Counted from the first letter of the stretch, positions 23,471 to 35,900 are shown. The stretch: DNA of 64,000 nucleotides from Cryptomeria japonica (GCF_030272615.1 NC_081413.1:103190239-103254238); one strand, 5' to 3'. The notes: generated by a model not told the origin, from the letters alone. A program made the numbers and translations.

Positions 23471-24720
23471 AAGGGAACATCATGAACATCTTTAATGTAA
23501 CTTGAGATTGAATTAGAAAATTAAGATAAGAACTCCATATGCACTTATGATCAAACAACAAACTCAAATGTCATTCAACCATAATAATGTTCACCCCACA
23601 TATGCATAGAAAATTGAATAAAGGAGGGAAAATGGAATTTGAATTGTAAATTTGAATTTGATATTGTGATATTTGAAATTTGAAGCCTGCAAAATAATTG
23701 AATACTTCAAAATTCTAGGAAAAATGATTATTCAATTAAAAGAACAAATTGATTGAAAGAATAATAATGCAACCTTCTAGGAAACCGCAATTTAAAATTA
23801 TAACTATGTAAAAGAAAAAAAAAACCTCTTAATTTAAAATTATCCAAAAGAGATTTAATTTTTAAAATTAGGGCCTATGGGAACCACTTAATTTCAAATT
23901 TAAAATGGACACAATTAAAATTTTAAAATTAGGGCAGATTATAATTTACCACTTAATTTTAAATGTTTCCTTGAAAGTTGCAATGTTGAAATTGGGAAAT
24001 GTTTTTTGATTTTAAAGGGATCAAAATTCAACAAAATCAACCAATTTTTTGGATTTAAGCAATTAAATACAGTCATAACAGTCTCTTGAGATTTCGGGAA
24101 AAAAGCTAGGGACCGAGTTAAAGTTGCACGTGACCCTCCCAACTTTTTTTGAAATTTTTAGGGATGAAAGCTACGATTATTTGAGAGCTAACCCCCCAAA
24201 AATGATTGATTTTACGATCTCTAGATAGGTGAAATTAATGTTTGAATGTCGAAATAGGACCCTATTAGGGTTTTGAAAAAAGATAGGACATTGAATTGTA
24301 ATTTTGAAAAAGGTCAAACCTATTGAATAGGGCCACCTTAAATAATATTTAGAAGACTGAAATTGGTTGAAAGTGATTGAAATTTGTACAAAATCCAAAT
24401 AAATTTGACAATTAGAGTTTGAGGACCTAACCACTAAATTTTGGGAAAAGGAGGGAAATTGAAAATTTGAAGTTTAGGCAAGAAGACAAGTCTGAAAACA
24501 GTCACAAATCTGAAAATTAAATGTAAATCCAATTTTTGCACAAGATCAAGTTGATGTTTTAAAATTAGGGTTTTGACAATTAACCACTTAATTTTGTAAA
24601 TTTGATTTGCAAATTGAACAAGACAATGAAAGAATTGAATTTGATAAGCAATGTAATTTTCAGATCTAAGACAATAAAGAGCAATTTTTTCAAAATACAA
24701 GTTCAATGCAAAGCATGTAA
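23471..24720 (-). other. Element A 5' internal leader, non-coding
   Basis: AT-rich sequence with recurring CCACTTAATTTT-like strings (about 23884, 23950, 24590) and AAAATTAGGG. No coding was recognised; short ORFs are not supported by any motif. In element orientation this is the untranslated leader between primer binding site and gag. Confidence 0.5.
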
Positions 24721-24736
24721 GACGTTGGGTTCACCA
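24721..24736 (-). promoter_or_regulatory. Element A primer binding site
   Basis: Read on minus, TGGTGAACCCAACGTC starts 3 nt inside the LTR end. It has the obligatory TGG start. It is not the initiator tRNA-Met site used by the copia elements here; the tRNA was not identified. Confidence 0.7.
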
Positions 24737-24739
24737 AAA

Positions 24740-25959
24740 TGTAAATTTGAAAATTGAACCCTAGTGATTCCTAACCTAGAAGAGAGAAACGAAATCACTA
24801 GGATGATTTTCACTTGGGAGATACTTTACATTCAAAAGAGGTGTTGAATTCACTAGATACAAACCCTGGAGTGAATAAGGATCTAAATACTAAGTGAATT
24901 GCAAGGGGGCAATGCAATTTACCCTCTTTTGTAAGCATAAGAGTTGACTTGTTGACTATGCAGAAAATGAAGACAATGGGTGAAATAAGGAGCTAGTGAT
25001 TCAAGATTGGGCTGTAAATTCAGATATGAGGTATTTAGACTGATACAGACGTGTCCTATAAATTTGGAGAAAATTCATCAGGACCGAGTTGAATTTGCAC
25101 CCTATCCTCCAAAAAATCCGCGAGTCGAAAAGAGTTTTTCTATCTTTGAAAAATGAAGCCTAAACCTGCAATTATAGCCACGCACCTACAACCTACACAC
25201 ATAAAAGAAGGGGAGAAGGGTTGTGGATAGGGTTTTGCCTTAGTCAAACCCTAGTTGAGGAATCAACCTTGAAAGAAAGTAATTGCAAATACTTAAATGT
25301 AAATAATGGAAATGTATAACTTGTAGATCTACAATTTGTTGATGATGGTTGCTTTGCTTCTTGAATATAATCATAAGTGTTGCATGAAATGGCATGTAAC
25401 ATGACAAAAACCTAACACACACATATACTTGTAAATGAATGTTGTAATGTGGCTCCAATGGATGAATTAAGAAGACACATGAAGAAGAAGTTGTTTGAAG
25501 ACATGAACACTTGAATGCTTGATAATGGAGATCTTCCACTTGTTTACCCAGTTTCGCTTATCTTCACTTATTCTTGTATATCCAAATGAGAGGACTAAAT
25601 CCTTTTTTATACTTGCCTAGGAGAATTAATTTTCATCTCACTGAAGGCCGACATAGGGGAAATTTAAATCCTGAAGAGAAAATTAGGGTCAAGGGCCGGA
25701 TGGACCCATTTTAGGGCCACCCAAAGTGGGAGGATAGGTGTGCCACACCCCTGTCCAAGGGGGACAAGGGTGTCACACCCCTGTCATGCCCTATTTTGGG
25801 GCTTGCACAAGGTCACAAGGTGATACAAAGGCTGAAATAGAAGGAGATTTGGAAGAATGATGCCAAAAGGGGTCGCAATTGAGTAGGGAGATGCAGTCTC
25901 TAGGGCAAGGACCTAAAACACGGTCAAAATTGCAAGGGTCGCAATTTTACGACGCTACA
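24740..25959 (-). repeat. Element A LTR (5' LTR in element orientation)
   Basis: Plus-strand ends are TGTAAATTTG and GACGCTACA, followed by TSD GAGGT. It pairs with 10787-11996. Confidence 0.9.
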
Positions 25960-25964
25960 GAGGT

Positions 25965-27119
25965 GTAGATGGATCAATAGGATCCAAGAATTTAATATTG
26001 ACATTCAGATTACAAGGCTAGTTAGAGGACAAGGATTAGCTAGGTTGATAACTGGAGATAATTTATAGATGGTTCAAGACACTCAGATTGTGGACAATCG
26101 GGTGTGTAGTATGGAGAATTTTCCTTGGTATTCTGATATCATCACTTATCTGAATACAAGAGACTTCCCTCCTCATCTAGTCCATAATCAAAGGAGGACC
26201 CTTAAGCTCAAAGAACAAACATATACTTTTGTTCAAGGTGATTTATATTGGAAGAACAAGGATGAAATTCTACTCCTTTGTTTGGATGAGTGTCAAGCCA
26301 AGAAGATACTTGAACAAATGCATAAAGGAGTGTGTGGAGGACACTTAACTACTAAAACCATTTCCCATAAAGAATTGAGGGAAAGATATTATTGGCCTGC
26401 CCTATTGTCAAATGCATACAAATTGGTCCGAGCATGTAACCACGTCAAAAAAATTTCAGGTAAACTAAAGTTTTCAGGAGCATTACCTCTTAGGCATGTT
26501 TCATCTAAAGCTCCTTTCTATTAATGGGGAATTGATTTCATAGGAGAAATCAACCCATCATCAAGTAGAGGGAATAAATGGATCCTAATAACCACTGATT
26601 ATTTTACCAAGTGGATTGAAGGAATTCCTACTAGGAGGGATACAAGTAGGGTGGTTATGGATTTTCTTCTTGATAATATTATCACTAAATTTGGTGTTCC
26701 TTTCAGACTTGTGATGGATAATGAAAAGTATTTTAGGTCATAAGAATATGTTCATTTTTGTGAGTCATGTGGGATACAAATATCATACTCCACACCTTAC
26801 TATCCATAAGGGAATGGTCAGGCAGAATCCAATAATAAGAGTTTGATGAAAATCATTAGAAGGGTCTTGGACATAAATAAAAGGGCATGGGATTCAAAGT
26901 TGAAAATGGCTCTCTGGGCAGACCTAGTAACTATTAAGAAGGCTATTGGAAAGACACTTTGAGTTGGTCTATGGAACTGATGCCAGACTCCTAGTAAACA
27001 ATTTGCTACATATTTACAAGTTTATTCAGAACCATGGAATTGATGTGTTTGACCCAATGCAGGAGAGGATACTACAGGTCACAGATCTTGAAGAAAAAAG
27101 GAGGGATGCTCATCAAAAG
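25965..27119 (+). pseudogene. Element O integrase, N-terminal and catalytic core (broken)
   Basis: The pol frame resumes right after the element A TSD with the RNase H-integrase linker (FNIDIQITRLVRGQGLARL). The zinc-binding domain follows (HKGVCGGH ... YYWPALL ... RACNHVKK), with the second Cys of the C-X2-C pair lost. The DDE core shows GIDFIGEINPSS, LVMDNEKYF and GQAESNNKSL. A frameshift near 26955 and several stops follow, then FELVYGTD. The reading stops at 27119, where element B is inserted. Integrase would insert the cDNA into chromosomes. Confidence 0.9.
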
Positions 27120-27499
27120 TGTTAGAGTATTCAGGTATTTACTTTCTTAATTAAACAATATTTGTTTAATTATTTAAGTTCCCTTTATCTCTTTTACACT
27201 TAAGCTAACTTTAGGTGCATATAATTAATTATTTTAATTAATTATTATGTGCAAACCTAGGTTTTCCCTTTTAGGGTTTCTTGACCTATTAAAGGTTGAG
27301 TTCTTTCTTTTCATTGTATGGAGAAGGATTATTATTGACAATACATTTTGGAGATTATTGAGCTCTCTCTTTTTGAGCATATTTTTCCTGTGTTTTTGTT
27401 CCTTCTGTGATTTGCTTCCTTGCTTCTCCTTGTAACAGGTTTTTCAGCTTGCAGAGATCATTTGGGCTCCTATGGTGTTGTATTTTCTGAACTCCTATA
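27120..27499 (+). repeat. Element B left LTR
   Basis: It starts TGTTAGAGTATTC and ends CTCCTATA at the primer binding site. It aligns with about 29654-30034. Confidence 0.85.
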
Positions 27500-27511
27500 T
27501 GGTATTAGAGC
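27500..27511 (+). promoter_or_regulatory. Element B primer binding site
   Basis: TGGTATTAGAGC is one substitution from the initiator tRNA-Met site TGGTATCAGAGC. Confidence 0.8.
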
Positions 27512-27719
27512 TTTTGATCTATAGCTACCTATTCTTGTTTTGAGAATTTTTTGCTTTGGAAGCAGATCTGGGGTTTCAGGAATTTTTTTTTGTACCTAGG
27601 GTTTGACCCTTTTTTTCTGAGCACTTTGGGCCTAAATGGACCTCACCATCGTGCTCAGAAGGCCTGGAAACCCCTATGGTCATATAAAATTCAACCTATT
27701 TTGGTTCCTGAGCCTCTGG

Positions 27720-28016
27720 ATAATACAATACAATCCTTATAAAAGGATAATAGAAACCCTAAAGATATGCAACCCTAAAGAAACCCTAAAGGGATAATGT
27801 GTATTTAATAATTAGAATAATTATTAAATACCTACAATATTTATTAAATGCCTAAGTTTAGCTTAAGCGTAGAGTTTAATAGACTAATAATTAAATAAAT
27901 AATTATTAGCTAATACAAGATAACTCTAACACCCCCCCTTCAGATGAACTTAGGGAGTAACTAAAAAACTAAATGCATGAAGCAAAAAATGCAACTACAT
28001 GATGAAGGCAAATTTG
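27720..28016 (-). mobile_element. 297-bp inserted LTR fragment flanked by 17-bp direct repeats
   Basis: GGTTCCTGAGCCTCTGG is perfectly repeated at 27703-27719 and 28017-28033. The segment between, read on minus, has a short internal region, a G-run polypurine tract, then TGTTAGAGTTATC, an LTR start related to element B's, three AAACCCTAA-type boxes and a TTATAAGGA TATA-like site. It looks like the 3' end of an LTR element in the opposite orientation. The long duplication is not the 5 bp made by retroviral-type integrase. Confidence 0.55.
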
Positions 28017-28228
28017 GGTTCCTGAGCCTCTGGGAGTATTTTTTTCTCAGATCTAGGCCATACGACCTTGGCACACATTTCAAGAAAAAAATTAAAAAAA
28101 TTAAAATTATTTTGCCTTTTTACGGCATGCAAGCTGGATTTTTATTTTTTATTAAAAAATATTCAAAAAAAAAAATCAAAAGGCAAAAATAGAGTTTAAA
28201 TAAAAGTTTTTTTTGCAAAATTTATGGG

Positions 28229-28655
28229 GGGGGGGGGTTCCCACGGTATGCAGGGTACCATGGGGCCCTTGCCATGTTGCAGGCCCCCGTATAGCTGTCA
28301 TCGACAGCTTTCCCGGCCCCTACCGGCCCTCTGGCCCCCTTCCGGCCTCTTTGCACCCGCCGGCCCACCCACCTCTGCCGACCCTGCTCCCCGGCCTGTT
28401 GCCTGCGCTCCGCTCTTGGCCCACCACCTTCTGCACTGCTACCGTCGGAAGCTTCCGCTGCCCCAGCCACCATGCGGCCTCCTCCCTAGCCCCCGTCATC
28501 GGCTCTGCACCCGCCGCCGGCCTTCGCCCGGTCCTACGCCCGTCAGCCCAGCCACCTCCGCCAGCCCTACTCCAACTACCTTAGCCGCTGCCCTACCACC
28601 ACAACCCGCCAATGTCAGAAACCACTGCTCAGCTCGGCTGCCACCTGGACACTAT
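28229..28655 (+). other. GC-rich island inside element B
   Basis: About 420 bp are dominated by CCGGCC, CCCCG and CACC strings in a neighbourhood of roughly one-third GC. Overlapping open frames exist on both strands (for example 28224-28661, Pro/Ala/Arg-rich), as expected from few AT-containing stops. A G-run (28226-28237) marks the left edge. I see no domain and read it as part of the retroelement leader, not a host gene. Confidence 0.6.
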
Positions 28656-28661
28656 TTTTGA

Positions 28662-29653
28662 ACCACCGGGGAGCCACCAGAGCGCCGCTCCCTGGCCACC
28701 TCCACCCGTTCAGCCACCAGACTACCCCTTCCTCTTGTTTTGAAGGGGGGTTTGGTTTTTTGTCCATATCTTGGGCATACAGAGTCATTTTTTCGAAAAC
28801 GAATAGGCGTCAAAAAGCTGGTTCTGAGCCCGACCTCATGGTGTTGGTAATTTTTTCCATTTTTTCTATTTGATTGTGTTTTTTTCCCAATAAAAGTGAG
28901 GTCTAGTTTTTTGCACTCCGAGAGCCATAGAATGAGCATCCGAACTCCATTTTTTGAAAATTTTATATTTTTGGAAAGCGTGTGCTGTGTACTTTTCAGC
29001 CATCTGATTTTTATTTCCAGATTCCACTCCATGCATATTTTATTCATCTTTTTCCTTTTCAGCACTCTGGTGGATATCGTGGTTGTTCAAGGTCTTGGGA
29101 TCTCTTCTCTGAGTAGGATGTCTCTATTTTGGTTCACGTTTCTATTTCCAGTCTTCTTATCATTGTAGCTTGTATTTATGCAAACACACTAAGATAAAGT
29201 GTCATCATGCATTGTTTACTTAGAATCTTGCATATCTTGTGCTTGTTGTACATGCACTACTTATAAAGTGCCATGAGGGGGTTGATGTTTGCCTGTTGTT
29301 TGTCATCTTCCTTTGTCAAGTGAGTGTTCCTTCCATGACATTCACCTCATGATGTGTGTCAAGTGAGTGTTCCTTCCATGATACCATGTACTTTTTCTTA
29401 GCACCTTTGATGTTCCTGGTTCTTCATCATGCAGTTCTTGTTGGCTGTTCTTTTCAGTGTACCTGTCCCTCTCCCTCTTCAACATTATGGGGAGGTTTAT
29501 CCTATTGGTTCTAATGCTTCCATGGTTCAATTGATCAGCTCTTCAGGCTTTGGTTTCTCATGCCATCTGTATCTTTGATTTCAGTTGTTTGCCTTGTTTG
29601 CCTTCTAATTTGAGTAGTGTCATTTGAGGGCACTCATACAAATTATAGTCTTC
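28662..29653 (+). other. Element B 3' internal region, non-coding
   Basis: No supported gene. It contains a 25-bp perfect direct repeat, TGTCAAGTGAGTGTTCC plus TTCCATGA, at 29314-29338 and 29357-29381, and a GAGGGCACTCATACAAATTA string near the right LTR. The polypurine tract is not obvious. Confidence 0.5.
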
Positions 29654-30034
29654 TCTACCTGGTCACGGGTATTTACTTGATTAATTAAACAATATTTGTT
29701 CAATTATTTAAGTTCCCTTTATCTCTTTTAAACTTAAGCTAACTTTAGGTGCATATAATTAATTATTTTAATTAATTATTATGTGCAAACCTAGGTTTTC
29801 CCTTTTAGGGTTTCTTGACCTATTAAAGGTTGAGTTCTTTCTTTTCATTGTATGAAGAAGGATTATTATTGACAATACATTTTGGAGATTATTGAGCTCT
29901 CTCTTTTTTAGCATATTTTTCCTATGTTTTTGTTCCTTCTGTGATTTGCTTCCTTGCTTCTCCTTGCAACAGGTTTTTCAGCTTGCAAAGATCATTTGGG
30001 CTCCTGTGGTGTTGTATTTTCTCAACTCCTATAA
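29654..30034 (+). repeat. Element B right LTR
   Basis: It is identical in order to the left LTR from GGTATTTACTT onwards. The first ~15 bp have diverged, so its start is approximate. It ends CTCCTATA just before the element O integrase resumes. Confidence 0.8.
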
Positions 30035-30121
30035 AAACAACTTGAAATAGAAACAAAAGGTCAAATATCTCTTTGACAATAGGACTGTTTAAAGAAATTA
30101 CTAACCAAGAGATATGGTCCT
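30035..30121 (+). pseudogene. Element O integrase, C-terminal fragment 1
   Basis: Resumes after element B in the same frame: QKVKYLFDNRTV, then PRDMVL, with three stops. This is the chromatin-side tail of gypsy integrase. It is cut at 30121 by the solo LTR C and continues at 61435. Confidence 0.8.
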
Positions 30122-30779
30122 TGTGCTATGCTCAAATACATCATTGCTAAATAGGAAATAAGGACAATCACGAATTTCTTAACTATCTAAGCAATTCAAA
30201 CATAAAACCAATGAAATAATGCAATTAAGAAATAGGAATGTAAAATATGTTAATCAAAACTCCCTATTCCATGATCGCATATGGCTTCCATTGCTCTTCT
30301 CCTCTCTGTGGTATGATGGCTCTTAGATATTGCACTGGCAACCTGCAATTGACACAAAGATTCGAAGTTCGTGATCTAGAGGAATTGTGAGATTGAATGC
30401 TCAATTTATAGATTTTTGGATGAGATTGATTGAAAGGTGGAACAAATTGATCAAGAGGTGGAACTCAGGTAAGCTCACATGAAAATTGGTATTTGAACTA
30501 CTGACTTGGAGGTAAAACAGAATAGATTGAATAGATTAATTGAGTCAACTGATTGAGAAAAAGCTAACGAAAAGAAGAAAAAGAATGATTGGAAGAAATA
30601 AAGAAGATGACAAAGAGAACTAGAAGATGGAAATAGAGACTAGAGAGATAAATGATTTAATTAATTAATTGATTGAATTAATTAATTTAGCATGTGCTTG
30701 CACTTATTTAAATTAAAGGATTAAATCACAATTAAATTAAATAATAATATTTAATTAATATTTAGAAAAGGGTTGAAAA

Positions 30780-32901
30780 ATGAATGCGAACGGCAAAAGC
30801 TTTTCTACAAACCCTTCGAAACACCCCTGAAGGCAGGGGAGGTTTCACGGGATATGGCAGTCTGGTTTTTCTCCTCATGGGGTCCATAAAAATGCATTAA
30901 GCACCTTAAATAGATTCGATGGCTTGAATCCATCTCGTTCATATGCTACAGGGGCAAATTCAACGATCTTAAAGCTTAATAAGATTAGCAAATTGGTTGT
31001 GGGGGCTCCAAAGGGCCTACTTCTTGACCTAGGGCAAACAAATGGTCCCTCTTCGTCTATGACAAAGACGGTCTAGAAACAAACTCAGCGGTCTGCGAGG
31101 ATACCCTGTAAAAATCAAGCAAATTCTTCTTCTCAAAAAAAGGGGGTTTTCAACAATAATTCACAGGTTTTACCGAAAAATTGGCTCCCAAATAGAGGAT
31201 GGTCTTCCAGGTTTCCTCTCTCCCAAGCAGAGACTTTTTCTCGAGAACATGGTACTGTGGCCTTTGGGGTAAATAGAACAAAACTGGGGGTAAGAAAACC
31301 CTACTCAATTGGTTCTAATTCTCCCACCCGAAGAAGGGCGGGTTTCTTCCCTAAATAATGCCCTACAAACATCCAAAAGCCGTCATGCTTGAACACAAAT
31401 AACATTATGATAATAAGCGGCAAACATACAAATGAATTATGGGAATGTTACAATGATCGAGGGCTCTTTGGAAAATGGTTTGGTTTTGGAGCATTTACCT
31501 CTGAGGTCCTTCAGTGGTTGAAGTCCACCATGAGAAATCAGATAAGTATCACTCACTTAGATAATGATTTTTTGTTTATCAAATGCAATTCCGGTGCTCT
31601 CGAAAAATAATTTACTTAGAAACAACCATAGATTCTTTAAAGATAATTATTTCAAATTTTTTAACTGGAAACCCAAATTCTCCCCCACAGACTTTGAAAA
31701 ACTTAGGGTACCAAAATGGTTTTGATTTCCCCATCTGCTAGTAGAATTAATCCATAGCCAAGTCCTTAAAAAATTAGGGGATTTTTTAGGAGGGTTTGAG
31801 GGTTTGGAGGATAATTACATGGAATCCTCTGATATTAGAATTCTAGCCAACGTTGAGATAGGAAAATTAACATTCAAACCCATCAAAATTATCACAAACT
31901 ACTCAATATATGAAATTCAACTGGAGATCCTCACGGATGGCTTCACATCCAGGTATGTAATCCCCCCTTTTCAGAATACAAAGAAAGAATGCCCGAAGGC
32001 TAAGAATGCTATGGATTTAAACATAATATTCAACCCTATGGGTGGTTTTATGTTTAATAAACAAAATCCCTGGGCTAAGAAGTCAGAAAACATTCATAAA
32101 AAGGTAATAGGCGAAAAAGAAAAAATTAAAAGTGAAAACACACTTAAGGAACCAATGAGGGAACAACGACAGATAGATATATCGAATAAAGAAAGTGATT
32201 TGCAAAATGCTACACCATTAGCAGACATGGTATCCATAGAAATAAGGGATGAAGGTCTAGTTAATAGCCCCCTAAGGTCAGAGGCCAACCCTGCTAACCA
32301 GGAGGCTTCATCAGATTACAACGAAAATTCAGAGGAGGAGGTTGAAGCATTAAACAACCTCATTCCGAATGAAGAAGATATGGTTAAAGGTTTAAAAAAA
32401 AAGAAAAAGAATAAGAACAAAAAAGGAAAAGGAAAAAACAAAAAAACAAAAAACAAAAAGAAAAAAAACCATAACATAAATAACAACAATAAGGATATGA
32501 ATGAGGATGCAAGGAGGGAAATTGAAGATAAATGCATACTTGAGTAGGTGGGAAACTCAGTTACAAATGACCTCATTGAACTATTTATTGATGAAATAGC
32601 TGATGAGGAAGAACTAGCATTACAAAAAACATTGCTAGCTCGAGAGTTATGCAAACTTGACATAGTTGTGGATATGGCACAAAACCCCATTGATGAGGTC
32701 ACATTAGATAAATTGGATAGCCTGGGGATAGCTAAAACCATGGAGAACTGCTCACCCCCAGATTATGCCTCTGACCTAAAAAAGTGTGGGAGAAAATCAA
32801 TTTCTGAATTACTTACCAAAGCTGGAAGTGTTGTGGGTCAGACTAAAATTACAAACCTTTTTGAAGTAGGGAATGGGAAGAACCTTCCCACATGGTTATG
32901 A
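30780..32901 (+). pseudogene. LINE D ORF1 (DUF4283-type nucleic-acid-binding protein, broken)
   Basis: It starts at ATG 30780, only 3 nt from the LINE end. Frame 0 runs to 31610 with three stops (for example after KTV and FFPK), and contains LFGKWFGFGAFTSEV. A shift near 31605 leads to frame 1, ending TGA 32899-32901 with one stop at 32545. The middle (about 31640-31960) matches the DUF4283 region of plant LINE ORF1: NWKPKFSPTDFEKL, LGDFLGGFEG. A Lys/Asn-rich tract (32385-32480) and an acidic tail follow. ORF1 would coat LINE RNA. The stop overlaps the ORF2 start as ATGA. Confidence 0.75.
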
Positions 32902-35900
32902 AACTCCTTACTTGGAATGTTAGGGGTATGAATGCCCCTAACAGGCAATGTATCTTTAAGTGGTGCATTGCTAAATACAATCCAGAATTATTCTTAATAC
33001 AGGAAACCAAATTAAATAACAATGAACTAACAAACCTAAACATAAAATTAGGTATTAGAGAACTTGAAGGACAAACTGCCTATGGAGCATCTGGTGGATT
33101 GGCCATAATATGGGACCCTAGGCAGATATCCTTCAAACTTATATGCAAAAACCCAAATTGGATGTGTCGCAGGGTTATAAGCACCAAAAGTAACTTAAAC
33201 TTTATTATAATTAATGTCTATGGCCCTATCCAAACACAAGCAAAAATATAAGTCTGGGATGAAATTGAGAATTTCATTCTAAGTGACATTGAACAAACAT
33301 ACTTAATTGGTGGGGATTTCAATGCAATTTTGGACCCCAAGGAAAAATGGGGTGGTAATAATAAAATGACTCAATCATGTTTGGATTTCAAGGACTGGAC
33401 CCATAAATGTAATTTGTTGGAATTAAATACCAAAAATGAAGCTTTCACTTGGAATAATAGAAGACAAGGTTTCTGCAACATTGCAGAAAAACTTGATAGA
33501 TTCTTCCTTTGTGGAAATCTGACACAGTCTTTTGAATCCTCTATCCTCCTGTTCTCAGGATCAGATCATTTCTCGATCCAATTAATTATATCAGAAGAAC
33601 TAAAGCCAACCAAAATGCCCTTCCGCTTTGAAAAAATGTGGCTCAGGGATGAAAATCTTTTACAACTAATTGAAAAGTAGTGGAATGAAATTGTAGTCAT
33701 AGGCTTTAAGACTTTCAAAGTAGTAACTAAACTTAAAAAGATTAAGCAACAATTAACAATCTGGAATAAAGAACACTTTGGTAATATCTTCACACAAAAA
33801 ATAGAGATTGAGAAAGAAATGGAGAAAACTAATGCGAAAGTAATTAGGGATGGGATGAATAATACTCTCTATCAAAAGGAAAAAATCAATCTAGCTCGGT
33901 ATGAAGAAGTCTTAACCCGAGAAGAAATATATTGGAAACAGAAATCTAGTGATCATTGGCTAGAGGCTGGGGATAGAAATACAAGCTTCTTTCATAATAG
34001 CACAAAACAACGTAGAGCTATCAACAGAATCAACAAGATTAAACTAGTATCAAGTGACTTCAGTGAAAATCCTGAGCTGATAGCCAAGGCAATAGTTGAA
34101 TATTTTGAGAATATCCTTAACAACAGTGAAGGCTCCAAATGGACTAAGGAGAGCAAATTCTTAAAACACATCTTGAAATTAATATCTAAAGAACACAACC
34201 TGATGCTCAATAAAAAACTAAGTTTGGAAGAATTAGAATTAGCTTTATTTCAAATGGGTCCGGATAAGGCCCCTGGCCCTGACGGGTTCCCTGCACACTT
34301 TTTCCAAAAATGTTGGAGCTTCATGGGTAAGGAAATCACAGAGGCCCTAGAAGGGATGAGAAACTCAGGGAAAATTCTTAGAGAACTAAACAACACATTC
34401 ATAGCTTTAATTCCAAAAAAGGAGATTGTGGATAGTTTTGAGGATTTCCATCCAATAGCATTGTGTAATACCCTTTATAAATTACTCACAAAAACAATGG
34501 CAAATAGACTACACAACCTTCTCCCCATAATTATCAGTGAGGAACAAATAGGTTTTGTGTCTAATAGATCCATTTATGATGGTATAATCATTTCTTAGGA
34601 AGCTATCCATTCAGTACAAAACAATAAGGTACCAAGCATGATGTTCAAACTAGATATTAAAAAAGCATATGATAAAGTTGATTGGCACTTTCTCTGTAGA
34701 TGTCTTGAATCTTTTGGGTTTAATAAGCAGTGGATTAATCTAGTCTTTGAATGCATTGCTACACCTAGGGTTTCAATCCTAGTCAATGGGGCCTCAGAAG
34801 GCTTCTTTGAAATCTCTAGAGGTCTCAGACAGGGGGATCCCCTCTCCCCCTTTCTTTTCATCATCATGGCAGAATCACTGGGAAGAATGCTCAATTGGGA
34901 TAGAGAAACAAAACAGCTAACCGGAATTAAGATCACCTCTGACATGGAACCTATTACCCATCAAGAATTTGTTGATGATACCATGTTGTTTGGTTTAAGA
35001 AATTCTATAGAAGCAAAAGTAATTAAGAAAATCCTAAACAACTACACCACCATCTCTGGACAAAAAATTAACACTTTGAAGTCCAACATAACCTTTTTTA
35101 ACACAAATAAAGAACTCCAAAGGAAAATCCTTAATATCCTTAAATACAAAATGGGAGAATTACCGTGTAAATACCTGGGACTCCCCTTAGACAAGGGCAT
35201 TAGATCATCCAAACTATGGGATCAAGTTGTCTCCAAAATCACAAATAGGATATCCTCATGGAAAGGAAAATGGTTATCCTCTGCCAGTAAGGCCACTATG
35301 ATCAAGGCGGTTCTCTCAGCTATGCCAATTTACCAACTATCATGCATGGACCTTCCCACATCTAAGAGAAAGGAAATCACAAAAGACATAAGGACATTTT
35401 TTTGGTAGGGCTTTGAAGACAAATTCAGACTTCCACTGATCGCTTGGGATAAGATATGCTTGCCTAAGGAGATGGGGGGTTTGGGCATCAAAGATCTAAA
35501 AATCCAAAGCAAAGCTTTGGGTGCTAAGATAGTTTGGCGAATGTATACTAACCCCAAAGTCAAATGGGCACATATCCTTTATAATAAATACCTGCATAAC
35601 CAAGATCCTATAAGCATCTTCAGGACATCCCACCCTCATAAAGGTTCTAGAATCTGGAACTTTATGCTGGAATGCAGAAATATCATAACAGACAAGCTAA
35701 CATGGAACATTGGTAATGGGCTCATCCTCCCTTAAATACTCTTCATAATTTCAATAAGATCATACCCACCCTTGAAGAACTCTGGGGTGTGCATGTAAAA
35801 GATTATGTGGAAGAATTCAGCATTGGGCGCCTTAAAACATGGAGATGGAAATCAATGGATTATCTAAACATTCTAGCCCAGGATAGATCCCTTTTATCTC

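Larger units (their letters stand above)
10787..25959 (-). mobile_element. Element A: non-autonomous LTR retrotransposon inserted in O pol
   Basis: It is flanked by perfect 5-bp TSDs GAGGT (10782-10786 and 25960-25964) and bounded by TG...CA LTRs of 1210 and 1220 bp. Orientation is minus: a primer binding site lies inside the right LTR and a purine-rich tract (read on minus) lies inside the left LTR. Internal sequence is about 5 kb once element P (15056-23237) is removed. It encodes only a gag-like remnant on the minus strand and a 45-bp repeat array, with no protease, RT or integrase. It must have moved using enzymes from another element. Confidence 0.9.
27120..30034 (+). mobile_element. Element B: short non-coding copia-type LTR element
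   Basis: LTRs of about 380 bp share long identical blocks (for example TTAGGTGCATATAATTAATT). A tRNA-Met-type primer site follows the left LTR. The left flank AAAAG (27115-27119) is a likely TSD partner of AAAAC at the right, which has changed. Removing the insert restores the O integrase frame (2916 bp, a multiple of 3). The interior holds no pol motifs; it contains a small inserted fragment (27720-28016) and a GC-rich block. It is non-autonomous. Confidence 0.8.

Noticed and set aside
28222-28661. Pro/Ala-rich and Gly/Arg-rich ORFs on both strands as a host gene
   Set aside because: High GC removes stops in all frames; no domain, and the block lies inside a non-coding LTR element.
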